From positions 1 to 64,000 of the forward strand of contig JAFQUM010000004.1 in assembly GCA_017408485.1 (NCBI GenBank): a stretch of DNA of 64,000 nt, read 5' to 3'. This document shows positions 43,552-51,796 of this stretch, piece after piece. Source of the stretch: Clostridia bacterium (GTDB taxonomy: Bacteria > Bacillota > Clostridia > Oscillospirales > Butyricicoccaceae). Both the position numbers and the translations under genes were made by a program. The first letter of the stretch is position 1. Each line of letters opens with the position of its first letter. The notes under the pieces were generated by a model that saw nothing but the letters and a program-made list of their open reading frames with translations, did no database searches and was not told the DNA's origin.

Positions 43552-44640
43552 TTAACCTTCTATAACCTCAATAAGCTTTTTTATATTCTTTTCATCATCG
43601 CAAAGGTCTAATATGCTGCTTCGAGCCGCTTTGCCCATACTTTCAATATCTTCCTTTGACATTGAGAGCACCTGTCTTATGACTCTCTCCATATCGTCGG
43701 CATCCCCTGTTTTAGAGAGATATCCGTTTTTGCCGTTTTCTATCATATCGCAGGGACCGGTTTTGCAATCGGTGGAAATACAGACCATTCCAGTTGCCAT
43801 AGCCTCTGCCAATGCATTAGGCATTCCCTCATAATCGGAGGACATAATAAAGCAATCATGCTCCATAAGCGCAGTGCACATATCATTGGTACGACCTTTA
43901 AGGATAATGCGCTCAGATACACCGGTTTTGTCGATGCACTGTTGAAGATATGCGGTGTATTCATCGCTTCCGTTGCCGTATATATCAAGGGAGATTGTGT
44001 CGTTATCCTTTGCCACGCGGGAGAAGGCCTCGATCAGCATAGGAAAATTTTTTTGAGGATCTATTCTTCCTGCGGCAACAAAGCGATTGACCCCTTTACC
44101 ATATTTTCTGCTGTCTGCATTTTTATAGACTTCAGCCAAAGGATTTCGTATTACAACAGCTTTTTTCTGATCCGCTTTGGTAAAATAAGGCCCCTGATCC
44201 TCGGTCTGGAGAATTATTTTATCGCATGTATGATAGCACATATGCCAGCCCGCTCTGTAAATAGGATTGCTGACACTTATCCGCCAAGGATTAACTCTGA
44301 TGGTTTCCACCCTTTTAATTCCTAATCCAATACTTGCAAGCATGATCCAAACCTGCATAGAGGGCAAAAAGGATATGACACATTCTGGGTTCTCTTTTTT
44401 TAATACTCCCCGGATGGCCTTTAGCCTTGCTAAAAACGGAAGTTTTTTATACTCCTCCACACTCTCTGCCAGATAGTGCTTTGTCACCGCTGAAGAGGTT
44501 TCATATTCCCCCTCAACCTTTGCGAACGCAAGCATACTGACAGAATAACCAAGTTCACTTAATCTACCTGCCCATACCGTGGCAACCCTTTCAGCTCCAC
44601 CTCCGTAAAAAGAGGTGATTGCAATCATTATCTTTTTCAT
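43552..44640 (-). CDS. Family 4 glycosyltransferase
   Basis: 362 residues from ATG 44640 (GGAGG 6 nt upstream; the extension to 44694 is antisense to start context). GT-B fold: MIAITSFYGGGAERVATVWA, nucleotide-binding VAAGRIDPQKNFPMLIEAF (~195), E-x7-E as SSDYEGMPNALAEAMATG. Overlaps the TupA-like gene by ATGA. Confidence 0.91.
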   Translation of the reverse strand: MKKIMIAITSFYGGGAERVATVWAGRLSELGYSVSMLAFAKVEGEYETSSAVTKHYLAESVEEYKKLPFLARLKAIRGVLKKENPECVISFLPSMQVWIMLASIGLGIKRVETIRVNPWRISVSNPIYRAGWHMCYHTCDKIILQTEDQGPYFTKADQKKAVVIRNPLAEVYKNADSRKYGKGVNRFVAAGRIDPQKNFPMLIEAFSRVAKDNDTISLDIYGNGSDEYTAYLQQCIDKTGVSERIILKGRTNDMCTALMEHDCFIMSSDYEGMPNALAEAMATGMVCISTDCKTGPCDMIENGKNGYLSKTGDADDMERVIRQVLSMSKEDIESMGKAARSSILDLCDDEKNIKKLIEVIEG

Positions 44641-45563
44641 TTTTCCTCCATGTTTTCGGGTAAAGTAATCCACTCTCCCAAGGTATATAACCATTCTTCA
44701 GGTTCAATTTTATTTTTCCCGCATGCAGGGCAAAGAGTAATTTCCCCGAAATATATGGTGCCTTTTACAGAATAGAAATCCAACCTTACAAAAGGTCTGT
44801 TGATCTTCTTTGCAAGTTTGTCCGAAATAGCTATCATCTCTTCTAATCCCTCAGGCATAGGAGGTGCTTGCTCAAATCTGTTATAATCCGCTCTGTAGAA
44901 GGGCAACTGCTCTCCATCAAATGTAAAGAATCCCATTTTTGCTGTGCTATGATCTTCCAATCCTTCTGAAATATATAGGAACTTAGGTTCATTATTAAAG
45001 CAAAAGATCTTATAATCACGCAATCCTCCGCTTCCGTCATCCATATATTTTTCAGCTATGATCTTTCTTTCTACATCTTTATACGGCCATTCTCTCGTTG
45101 ACTTATAAAAGTCCCTCTGAATTGCATTATTAAGCTTTTCTATTGCCGTCTTTCTGTCAAGCTTTGCCTTGTCCCTGCATATAACCAAGCCTTGACTATC
45201 GTGATTTGTCTTTAATACAAACTGGTCGGGCAAAGCGTCAAAATCGATGTCATTCACCGAATCGTAGACGGCAAGGGTAGGAATTATATGCTCGTGCCCG
45301 ATAATATTTCCCACATATTCCTTTGCCTTATGTTTATCAACCATGATGGTATATTCTGGTCTGCGGTCGTGAAGTGACAACCATACGATCTTTTCATTAA
45401 AACTGCGAGGAGGATCAAGCTTTAATCGCTTTCCCATATACTCTCTGTAGAAAAGCTTGAAGTGTGCCTCATCGCTCATCCAATCCAGCATGCCCCTCCA
45501 ACTCAGTCCATAAATGATATTCCATGGTCTTTTGATTATTGACTTTAAGCCATTTAATGTCAT
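44637..45563 (-). CDS. TupA-like ATP-grasp protein 1
   Basis: 308 residues of the TupA-like ATP-grasp family (PF14305). Landmarks: FNEKIVWLSLHDRRPEYTIMVDK (~57), IIPTLAVYDS, FVLKTNHDSQGLVIC (ATP-binding Lys), REWPYKDVERKIIAEKYM, DYKIFCFNNEP and FVRLDFYSVKGTIYFGEIT (metal-binding acid/Glu). Such enzymes join a carboxylate to an amine using ATP; TupA was named from teichuronopeptide synthesis in alkaliphilic Bacillus. Four copies are in a row here. Ends in an ATGA overlap with GT4. Confidence 0.9.
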   Translation of the reverse strand: MTLNGLKSIIKRPWNIIYGLSWRGMLDWMSDEAHFKLFYREYMGKRLKLDPPRSFNEKIVWLSLHDRRPEYTIMVDKHKAKEYVGNIIGHEHIIPTLAVYDSVNDIDFDALPDQFVLKTNHDSQGLVICRDKAKLDRKTAIEKLNNAIQRDFYKSTREWPYKDVERKIIAEKYMDDGSGGLRDYKIFCFNNEPKFLYISEGLEDHSTAKMGFFTFDGEQLPFYRADYNRFEQAPPMPEGLEEMIAISDKLAKKINRPFVRLDFYSVKGTIYFGEITLCPACGKNKIEPEEWLYTLGEWITLPENMEEK

Positions 45564-46487
45564 TTAAGTACCTTCTTTCTGATTCTGCTTCGGCAATTTT
45601 ATCCACTCTCCAAGTGTTATATCCCATTCGGAAGGCTCAAACTTTGCCATTCCTGAATCGGAAAAGAAGGTAAACTCAGAAAAATACACCTTTCCGTTCA
45701 CCTCATAAAAATCGGTGCGTAAAAACGGATGTCCTTTGGAAAGCTTTTTTGCCAGTTCCAGCATTTCGTCCAGTGTTTCGGGTTTAGGCAGTTTTTTTGC
45801 GCTATTTTTAAAATTTTGACGGAGAACAAGTTTATTCCACGCTGTGTCGAAGTAGTCTATACTCTCATCTTTAGTCTTGTCGCCCTGTATCGCCTGAATT
45901 ATTTTGGGTTCTCCGTTAAAATTGAATATTTTAAAAACGTTCAGAACCTCAAAATCACGATCTTGCATAAACCTTTCCGCAATGATGCGAGGTTTTACAT
46001 CCTTGTAAGGCCATTCCCTACCGTGATAATAATAGTTTCTATTCAGCGAACTTTTAAGTTTTTCCTCTGTTTTTCCCTTGTCGAGAGAATTTTTGTTCTT
46101 ACAGACAACTACTCCTCCGCTGTCATGGGTGGTTTTGAGAACAAACTGATCGGGCAGTGCGTCAAAGTCAATATCCTCAAAGCTATCCCATACGCCCAAG
46201 GTTGGAATTATGTACCGTTCACCGATAATATCCGCTACGTATTTTTTAACTTCATACTTATCCACCATTGTGGTATAGATAGGCTTGCGGTTATAAAGCT
46301 TGAGCCACTGCATTTTTTCATTGAATGTCTGCGGATTTTCTAGATCAAGTTTTCTGCCCAAACGCGCTCTGTAGTTCAGCTTAAGATACGTTTTATCGCT
46401 CAAATGATCCAATAACCCCCGCTGAGACAAGGCAATAACCAAATGCCACGGGTCCTTTATTGTTTTTATAATTCCGGACATTTTCAT
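45564..46487 (-). CDS. TupA-like ATP-grasp protein 2
   Basis: 307 residues from ATG 46487 (GGAGG 7 nt upstream; shares its A with the TAA of the previous gene). Same family as its neighbours: TFNEKMQWLKLYNRKPIYTT, FVLKTTHDSGGVVVCKNK, REWPYKDVKPRIIAERFM, FLRTDFYEVNGKVYFSEFTFF. A 146-bp stretch (46219-46364) is 97% identical to copy 3 while flanks diverge, a sign of gene conversion. Next gene begins at once (TAA then ATG). Confidence 0.9.
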   Translation of the reverse strand: MKMSGIIKTIKDPWHLVIALSQRGLLDHLSDKTYLKLNYRARLGRKLDLENPQTFNEKMQWLKLYNRKPIYTTMVDKYEVKKYVADIIGERYIIPTLGVWDSFEDIDFDALPDQFVLKTTHDSGGVVVCKNKNSLDKGKTEEKLKSSLNRNYYYHGREWPYKDVKPRIIAERFMQDRDFEVLNVFKIFNFNGEPKIIQAIQGDKTKDESIDYFDTAWNKLVLRQNFKNSAKKLPKPETLDEMLELAKKLSKGHPFLRTDFYEVNGKVYFSEFTFFSDSGMAKFEPSEWDITLGEWIKLPKQNQKEGT

Positions 46488-47404
46488 TACTTTTCCTCCG
46501 TTTTTTCGGGTAAAGTAATCCACTCACCCAAGGTATAATCCCACTGTGTTGGTTCAAATGGTACAAATCCACTCCAATGATAGAATGTGAGTTCACCAAA
46601 ATATATCTTTCCGTCAACCTCGTAAAAATCAACACGCAGATAAGGAATTCCTTTGGACAGCTTTGACGCAAGTTCCTTCATCAGCTCAAACTTTTCCGGC
46701 TTTTCAGGCAGCACGTCGGCATTGGGATGCCCATTGGTAAAAGGCAGATGATTGTAGTTTTCATCAAAGAAATCAAACTTTGTCTCCTCTATCTTGCTTG
46801 CTCGGTCTGTAGCTATAAACATAGCTTTTACCTCGCCGTCAAAGCAGAAGAACTTATAATCACGCAGCTCTGCGGTTTTTGTATCTTCCATATAGTTTTC
46901 CGCAATTATTCGGGGCTTTACAGCCTTATAAGGCCATTCTCTGCTGTAAAGGTAATAATCTCTCCGTAAGGCTTTGTTGATCTTCTCTCGGGCAGCATTA
47001 ATATCCAGTTTGCTCTTATCACGGCAGATTATAAGTCCGCCGCTGTCATGGGTGCATTTAAGCACAAATTGATTGGGAAGTGCGTCAAAATCTATCTCGT
47101 CAAAGTTATTCCATACACCAATTGTGGGAATTATGTACTCCTCACCGATAATATCCGCTACGTATTTTTTAACTTTATACTTATCCACCATTGTGGTGTA
47201 GATAGGCTTGCGGTCATAAAGCTTGAGCCACTGCAATTTTTCATTGAATGTCTGCGGATTTTCTAGATCAAGTTTTCTGCCCAAACGAAGTTTAAACACT
47301 TTCTTCAAAAACTTCTCATCGGACATGTGTCTATATACTCCCTTTGCTGCCAAGACAGAAACTCTGAACTTCCTATCAACCAGCAACCGAATGTACCTAT
47401 TCAT
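46487..47404 (-). CDS. TupA-like ATP-grasp protein 3
   Basis: 305 residues, TupA-like ATP-grasp. TFNEKLQWLKLYDRKPIYTT, FVLKCTHDSGGLIICRDK, REWPYKAVKPRIIAENYM, DYKFFCFDGE, YLRVDFYEVDGKIYFGELT. C-terminus LGEWITLPEKTEEK resembles copy 1, while its N-terminal part resembles copy 2. 1 nt after copy 4. Confidence 0.9.
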   Translation of the reverse strand: MNRYIRLLVDRKFRVSVLAAKGVYRHMSDEKFLKKVFKLRLGRKLDLENPQTFNEKLQWLKLYDRKPIYTTMVDKYKVKKYVADIIGEEYIIPTIGVWNNFDEIDFDALPNQFVLKCTHDSGGLIICRDKSKLDINAAREKINKALRRDYYLYSREWPYKAVKPRIIAENYMEDTKTAELRDYKFFCFDGEVKAMFIATDRASKIEETKFDFFDENYNHLPFTNGHPNADVLPEKPEKFELMKELASKLSKGIPYLRVDFYEVDGKIYFGELTFYHWSGFVPFEPTQWDYTLGEWITLPEKTEEK

Positions 47405-47405
47405 T

Positions 47406-48278
47406 TTAGTTCTCCTTTTGGGATAGTTTTATCCAATCTCCCAGTGTATGATCCCACTGCTTCGGTTCAAATGCCGCAAGTCCTGCGTCCGAGAAAAATG
47501 TAAACTCGGAAAAATAAACCTCTCCGTTTATGACGTAAATATCTACTCGCAAAAAACTATGTCCTTTTGACAGTTTCCTTGCAATGGAAAGCATTTCATC
47601 TAATTTAGCCGGCTTTTCTAAAGGCTTTTGACTATTGGGAAAGTTTTGTCTAAAAGGAAGCATTTCCCACTCGGTATCAAAATAATCTATAGTTTCGTTG
47701 GGTTGTTTGTCATTTTGTATTGTCTGAATTATTTTGGGCTCGCCGCCGAAGCACATTATTTTGTAAACGGGCAGAAAATCGTTGCTCCCGTCCTGCATAA
47801 AAGCCTCCGCAAAAATGCAACGTTCCACGTTTTTATAAGGCCATTCCCTCGAAATCAGATAATATTCGTATTTGAGATGCTTAGCCAAAAACTCTCCTGC
47901 TTTTTCGCGGTCAAAAGTTGCTTTATCCTTACATATCACCACCCCACCGCAGTCGTGGTTGGTCTTAAGCACAAATCTGTCAGGAAGTGTATCAAAATCT
48001 ATTTCATCAACGCTTTTCCAAGGTCCGCCTACACAAGGGATTACATGCTCTTCACCGATAAGGTCGGCAACATACTTTTTTGAGGCGTATTTATCAACCA
48101 TAGTGGTGTACTCAGGCTTACGGTTATATAGCTTAAGCCACTGTAGCTTTTCATTAAAAGTTTTGGGATTTTTTAAATTTGCAAACTTGTGAAAATATTG
48201 AAAAAACTTTATTTGTATATAGATTTTATCGGGAATCAGTTTTCCCACGCCTTGTACCAAAAAGTCTCTTAATCCCAT
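47406..48278 (-). CDS. TupA-like ATP-grasp protein 4
   Basis: 290 residues from ATG 48278 (AAGGTGA 7 nt upstream; in-frame GTG 48287 less likely). Shorter N-terminus than the others. TFNEKLQWLKLYNRKPEYTT, FVLKTNHDCGGVVICKDK, REWPYKNVERCIFAEAFM, FLRVDIYVINGEVYFSEFTFF. Last of four ATP-grasp paralogues in transcription order first. Confidence 0.88.
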   Translation of the reverse strand: MGLRDFLVQGVGKLIPDKIYIQIKFFQYFHKFANLKNPKTFNEKLQWLKLYNRKPEYTTMVDKYASKKYVADLIGEEHVIPCVGGPWKSVDEIDFDTLPDRFVLKTNHDCGGVVICKDKATFDREKAGEFLAKHLKYEYYLISREWPYKNVERCIFAEAFMQDGSNDFLPVYKIMCFGGEPKIIQTIQNDKQPNETIDYFDTEWEMLPFRQNFPNSQKPLEKPAKLDEMLSIARKLSKGHSFLRVDIYVINGEVYFSEFTFFSDAGLAAFEPKQWDHTLGDWIKLSQKEN

Positions 48279-48288
48279 ATTTGTCACC

Positions 48289-49338
48289 TTAATCCAAAAC
48301 CTTTTCCCACTGCGTCATAACAACATCGGTCGTAAAGGCCTTTGATGCCTCTTTAGCTCCATCCGCAAGAGTTTTACGCTTCTGTTCATCGCTTAAAACA
48401 TCGCTTATAGCCTTTGTCAATGCCTCTGCATCACCAACAGGAACGAGTTTTCCGCTGACGCCATCTTCTATAGCCTCGTCAGAGCCAGCACAGTCGGTAG
48501 AAACCACGGGTAAGCCCATCATCATAGCCTCTAAAAGAGCATTGGATAAGCCTTCGTAATCCGAGGACAAAACAAAAAGCTTTGCATCCTTTATTCTATC
48601 ATGAACATCGGGGTGATTACCCATAAGCAACACTTTTTCGGTCAATCCCAAAGAGTCTATCTGCTTTTGCAAATCCTCTTTCAGTTCCCCATCACCATAT
48701 ATTTCGAGAGTAAGCTCAGGGAATACCTTTGAAATGCGGGAAAATACATCTACAAGTATTTTTTGATTTTTTTGAGGCGTGAGCCTTCCCATTGTGACTA
48801 TTTTTTCAGAGCAATTCTCAGACGCCTCTGTCTTTACGACAATAGGATTACCGATGATAGTGCCGTTCTTAAGCTTTTTAAAGTATCCTTGAGCTCTTTT
48901 GGTTTGGAAAACCACTTTTTTGGCTTTAGGATAAAGCCAATTAGTCAGCATATCTACGCCCTTGGAACGTCCGTCACAGTAGGGATCGTTGCGTTCCGAG
49001 ACTACGATCTGCTTTTTAAGTCCCAGGCAGGCAAGCATAACAAGCACATTTATACGCGCCGCAAAGGAAAGGATCATATCGGGGTTTTCGCGCTTTACAA
49101 GCTTGCGTATCTCACGAATCCACATAGGTGCGCGTTTGGCTCGTGACTGTGTATTGCCCGTCAGGTCTATTATCTCAATATCAGGGTGAATATCATAATC
49201 CACAGTGTTAAATAAAAGCAGACCTATCTGAACATTCCAGCCAAGCTGTCTGAAATGCTCGGATAATATTGAGATCACTCTCTCAGCTCCGCCTCTACCA
49301 AGACTGCCGAGAAAAATCATTAACTTTTTCTCTTTCAT
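48289..49338 (-). CDS. Family 4 glycosyltransferase
   Basis: 349 residues. MIFLGSLGRGGAERVISILSEHF, then VTMGRLTPQKNQKILVDVFSRI (~190) and the E-x7-E motif SSDYEGLSNALLEAMMMG. GT-B fold. SD AAAGAG-type before ATG 49338. Sugar not known. Confidence 0.91.
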   Translation of the reverse strand: MKEKKLMIFLGSLGRGGAERVISILSEHFRQLGWNVQIGLLLFNTVDYDIHPDIEIIDLTGNTQSRAKRAPMWIREIRKLVKRENPDMILSFAARINVLVMLACLGLKKQIVVSERNDPYCDGRSKGVDMLTNWLYPKAKKVVFQTKRAQGYFKKLKNGTIIGNPIVVKTEASENCSEKIVTMGRLTPQKNQKILVDVFSRISKVFPELTLEIYGDGELKEDLQKQIDSLGLTEKVLLMGNHPDVHDRIKDAKLFVLSSDYEGLSNALLEAMMMGLPVVSTDCAGSDEAIEDGVSGKLVPVGDAEALTKAISDVLSDEQKRKTLADGAKEASKAFTTDVVMTQWEKVLD

Positions 49339-49351
49339 TTTCGCACCTCAT

Positions 49352-50434
49352 TTATATACCGAGACCTTTTATGGTTTCAGATACAACAACTTCCTTTGAA
49401 AACACTCTTTCTACGTGTTCTCTTCCCTTTTTACCCATTGCAATTTTTTCTTCATAACTCAAAAGTATAAAGCTCTTCATTGCACCGGCAAGGCTTTCGG
49501 CATTTTTTATCTCTGCCAAAAAGCCGCTTTCTCCATTCCTGACAGCTTCAAGACATCCGTGAACATTTGATGTTATCAGCGGTCTACCCATTGCCGCCGA
49601 CTCAAGCAGGGTATTCGCCATTCCCTCATGCCACGAAGGAAGCACAAAGCAATGGCAATTTTCTATAAAAGGTCTTACATCCTTTTGAAATCCGTGATAT
49701 CTGACATAGCCTTTTTGGGTGTATTCTTTAATTATATCTGCGTAATTTTCCTCATAATCGCCCAATATATCAAGGCTGCAGGAAATACCGTCTGCAACAA
49801 GCCTGTCCATAGCTGTCAAAAGCTCGTCGATACCTTTTTCAGCCATAACTCTGCCCATAAACAAAAATCTTGTTTCCTCTTCCAATGCGGGATATTCCTT
49901 AAAATCAAACTCGCTCAGGTTAACACCCGCGCCGTTAAGATGATAAGCCTGACTTTTTTCAATTATGCCGAGATCTATGAATATCTGCATATTTTCAACA
50001 TTCTCAAAGAAAACTCTTTTTGCTTTTCTGAGGGCAATCTTATACATTACCACAACCAGCTTTTTAATTATTCCATTGCCTTGAAAAGCCGTTCCCAAAC
50101 CGGTAATGTTTGCGGCATAATTCTTCTTTGCCAATTTTGCCGCCACACCACCATATATGTTTGGCTTAATGGTATAGGTCACTACATAATCGGGCTTTAT
50201 TTCTTTCATCATCTTGCAATACTTTTTAAGCAAAGCAAGATCCTTTATAGGATTCATTCCGCGGCGCTGAATGGGTGTATCAATAAACCTGCAACCCAGA
50301 TTTTCAAGTTCGGGAATATAATCTCCATAAGGCAGCGATATATATACCTCGTGTTTTTTTAGAAGTTCTTCTATGAGATCTTTTCGAAACTTATAAAGGC
50401 CTGCGTCATGATTGGCTGCAATCAAAACCTTCAT
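49352..50434 (-). CDS. Family 4 glycosyltransferase (PglA-like)
   Basis: 360 residues from ATG 50434 (AAAGG 9 nt upstream). MKVLIAANHDAGLYKFRKDLIEELL and TIKPNIYGGVAAKLA are typical of the PglA/WcaL-like GT4 branch adding the second sugar to a bacillosamine-type primer. E-x7-E as PSWHEGMANTLLESAAMG. The neighbours PglD-, PglC- and PglE-like genes support this. Confidence 0.89.
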   Translation of the reverse strand: MKVLIAANHDAGLYKFRKDLIEELLKKHEVYISLPYGDYIPELENLGCRFIDTPIQRRGMNPIKDLALLKKYCKMMKEIKPDYVVTYTIKPNIYGGVAAKLAKKNYAANITGLGTAFQGNGIIKKLVVVMYKIALRKAKRVFFENVENMQIFIDLGIIEKSQAYHLNGAGVNLSEFDFKEYPALEEETRFLFMGRVMAEKGIDELLTAMDRLVADGISCSLDILGDYEENYADIIKEYTQKGYVRYHGFQKDVRPFIENCHCFVLPSWHEGMANTLLESAAMGRPLITSNVHGCLEAVRNGESGFLAEIKNAESLAGAMKSFILLSYEEKIAMGKKGREHVERVFSKEVVVSETIKGLGI

Positions 50435-50451
50435 CTGCATCTGCCTTTCAC

Positions 50452-51108
50452 TCAATACTTGTCATTATCCCGTACTACCTTGCATGGATTGCCATAAGCT
50501 ACCACACCGTCAGGAATATCCTTTGTAACAACTGCTCCCGCGCCGACAATAGTGTTTTTTCCCACCTTGCTTCCCAGGGTAACGATAACACCGTCATCTA
50601 TCAATGAGTTTTCGCCGATCTTAACACCGCCCGACAGCACAACACCCGATGCAATGTATACATGGTCTTCCACAATGTTGTCGTGGTTTACTTGAGACCC
50701 CGTGTTTATAACAACATTATTTCCTATAACGGGACTCGGTGTTACAAGGCATCCACACTCGATCAGCACGCCCGTGCCTATTTTTGCAGTGGGTGAAACC
50801 ACTGCGTTGGGATGAATAATATTCACCGCTTCCCAGCCTTGTTCCAGCATATATTCGAACACCTTTTTGCGATATTTCATAGCCCCGAAGGCAATAAAAA
50901 ACTTATTTGTTCCGTACATTTCGCGCAGACCTTTCAGGCTATCACTGCTATAATCACCCAAAATAGGCTTTCCGCAAGTCATTTGCCCCTTTTTTGAAGG
51001 ATCGCTGTCCAACACTCCAATAACGTCATATTTGCCTTGTTCCTCGATATTATATAAAACAACGCCGCAGTGCTGTCCTCCACCGATAAGTATAAGCTTT
51101 TCTTTCAT
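50452..51108 (-). CDS. NeuD/PglD-like sugar acyltransferase
   Basis: 218 residues from ATG 51108 (AAAGGA 9 nt upstream). N-terminal PglD_N nucleotide-sugar-binding fold (KLILIGGGQHCGVVLYNIEEQ), then hexapeptide beta-helix (AKIGTGVLIECGCLVTPSPVIGNNVVINTGSQVNHDN) and GNPCKVVR. N-acetylates a UDP-4-amino sugar in PglD. Neighbours on both sides are Pgl-like, so diNAc-bacillosamine-type primer formation is likely. Confidence 0.91.
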   Translation of the reverse strand: MKEKLILIGGGQHCGVVLYNIEEQGKYDVIGVLDSDPSKKGQMTCGKPILGDYSSDSLKGLREMYGTNKFFIAFGAMKYRKKVFEYMLEQGWEAVNIIHPNAVVSPTAKIGTGVLIECGCLVTPSPVIGNNVVINTGSQVNHDNIVEDHVYIASGVVLSGGVKIGENSLIDDGVIVTLGSKVGKNTIVGAGAVVTKDIPDGVVAYGNPCKVVRDNDKY

Positions 51109-51161
51109 AAAAGTTGTCCTTTCTGTTGCCAAATATAGGAAATTGGCTCAGTATGTCCAAA

Positions 51162-51794
51162 TCATACACTTGTTTTTTCTTCTTGTGTTGAAGCCGTCCC
51201 CTGAAAATCCTCCATAGTTGCAGAGGTCTCCGAAGATATTCCTTCTCTCTTGAGCACCGCCTTGACAGTGCCCAAGATTATCTTCACATCTCCTACAAAG
51301 GTGATATTGTCCACATATTCCACATCAAGGGCGAACTTATCTTCCCAGGATATGGCATTTCTGCCGTTTATCTGCGCATGGCCGGTAAGACCGGGACGCA
51401 CCTGGTGACGGCGGCGCTGCTCCTCGTTATAAAGAGGCAGATATTTTACAAGCAAGGGGCGGGGTCCCACAATGGACATATGTCCCAAGAGAATATTCAC
51501 AAGCTCGGGCAGCTCATCCAGCGATGTGGAGCGCAAAAACTCTCCGTAAGGCACAAGCCTCTGCTCATCGGGAAGTAGCTCGCCGTTTTCGTCCTTTTCA
51601 CATGTCATTGTGCGGAACTTGATAAGGCGGAATATTTTTTCATTCTTGCCCGGGCGCAGCTGGGTAAAAAACGGATTGCCCTTCATAACAATTGCTCCGA
51701 CTATCACAAGAATAAGCAAAAATGGTAAAAGCACCGAAAGAGCAGCCAGTGATAAAACAAAATCTATAACGCGCTTTAAAAAGTTTTTGTACAT
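51162..51794 (-). CDS. Undecaprenyl-phosphate sugar-phosphate transferase (PglC-like)
   Basis: 210 residues, the short monotopic phosphoglycosyl transferase form. Re-entrant membrane helix at residues 6-35; catalytic Asp-Glu in RSTSLDELPELVNILLG (~88), then MSIVGPRPLL and RPGLTGHAQINGRNAI. Starts repeat-unit synthesis by moving a sugar-phosphate to undecaprenyl phosphate at the inner face. The 20-residue C-terminal tail is polar and variable. Confidence 0.93.
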   Translation of the reverse strand: MYKNFLKRVIDFVLSLAALSVLLPFLLILVIVGAIVMKGNPFFTQLRPGKNEKIFRLIKFRTMTCEKDENGELLPDEQRLVPYGEFLRSTSLDELPELVNILLGHMSIVGPRPLLVKYLPLYNEEQRRRHQVRPGLTGHAQINGRNAISWEDKFALDVEYVDNITFVGDVKIILGTVKAVLKREGISSETSATMEDFQGTASTQEEKTSV

Positions 51795-51796
51795 AC

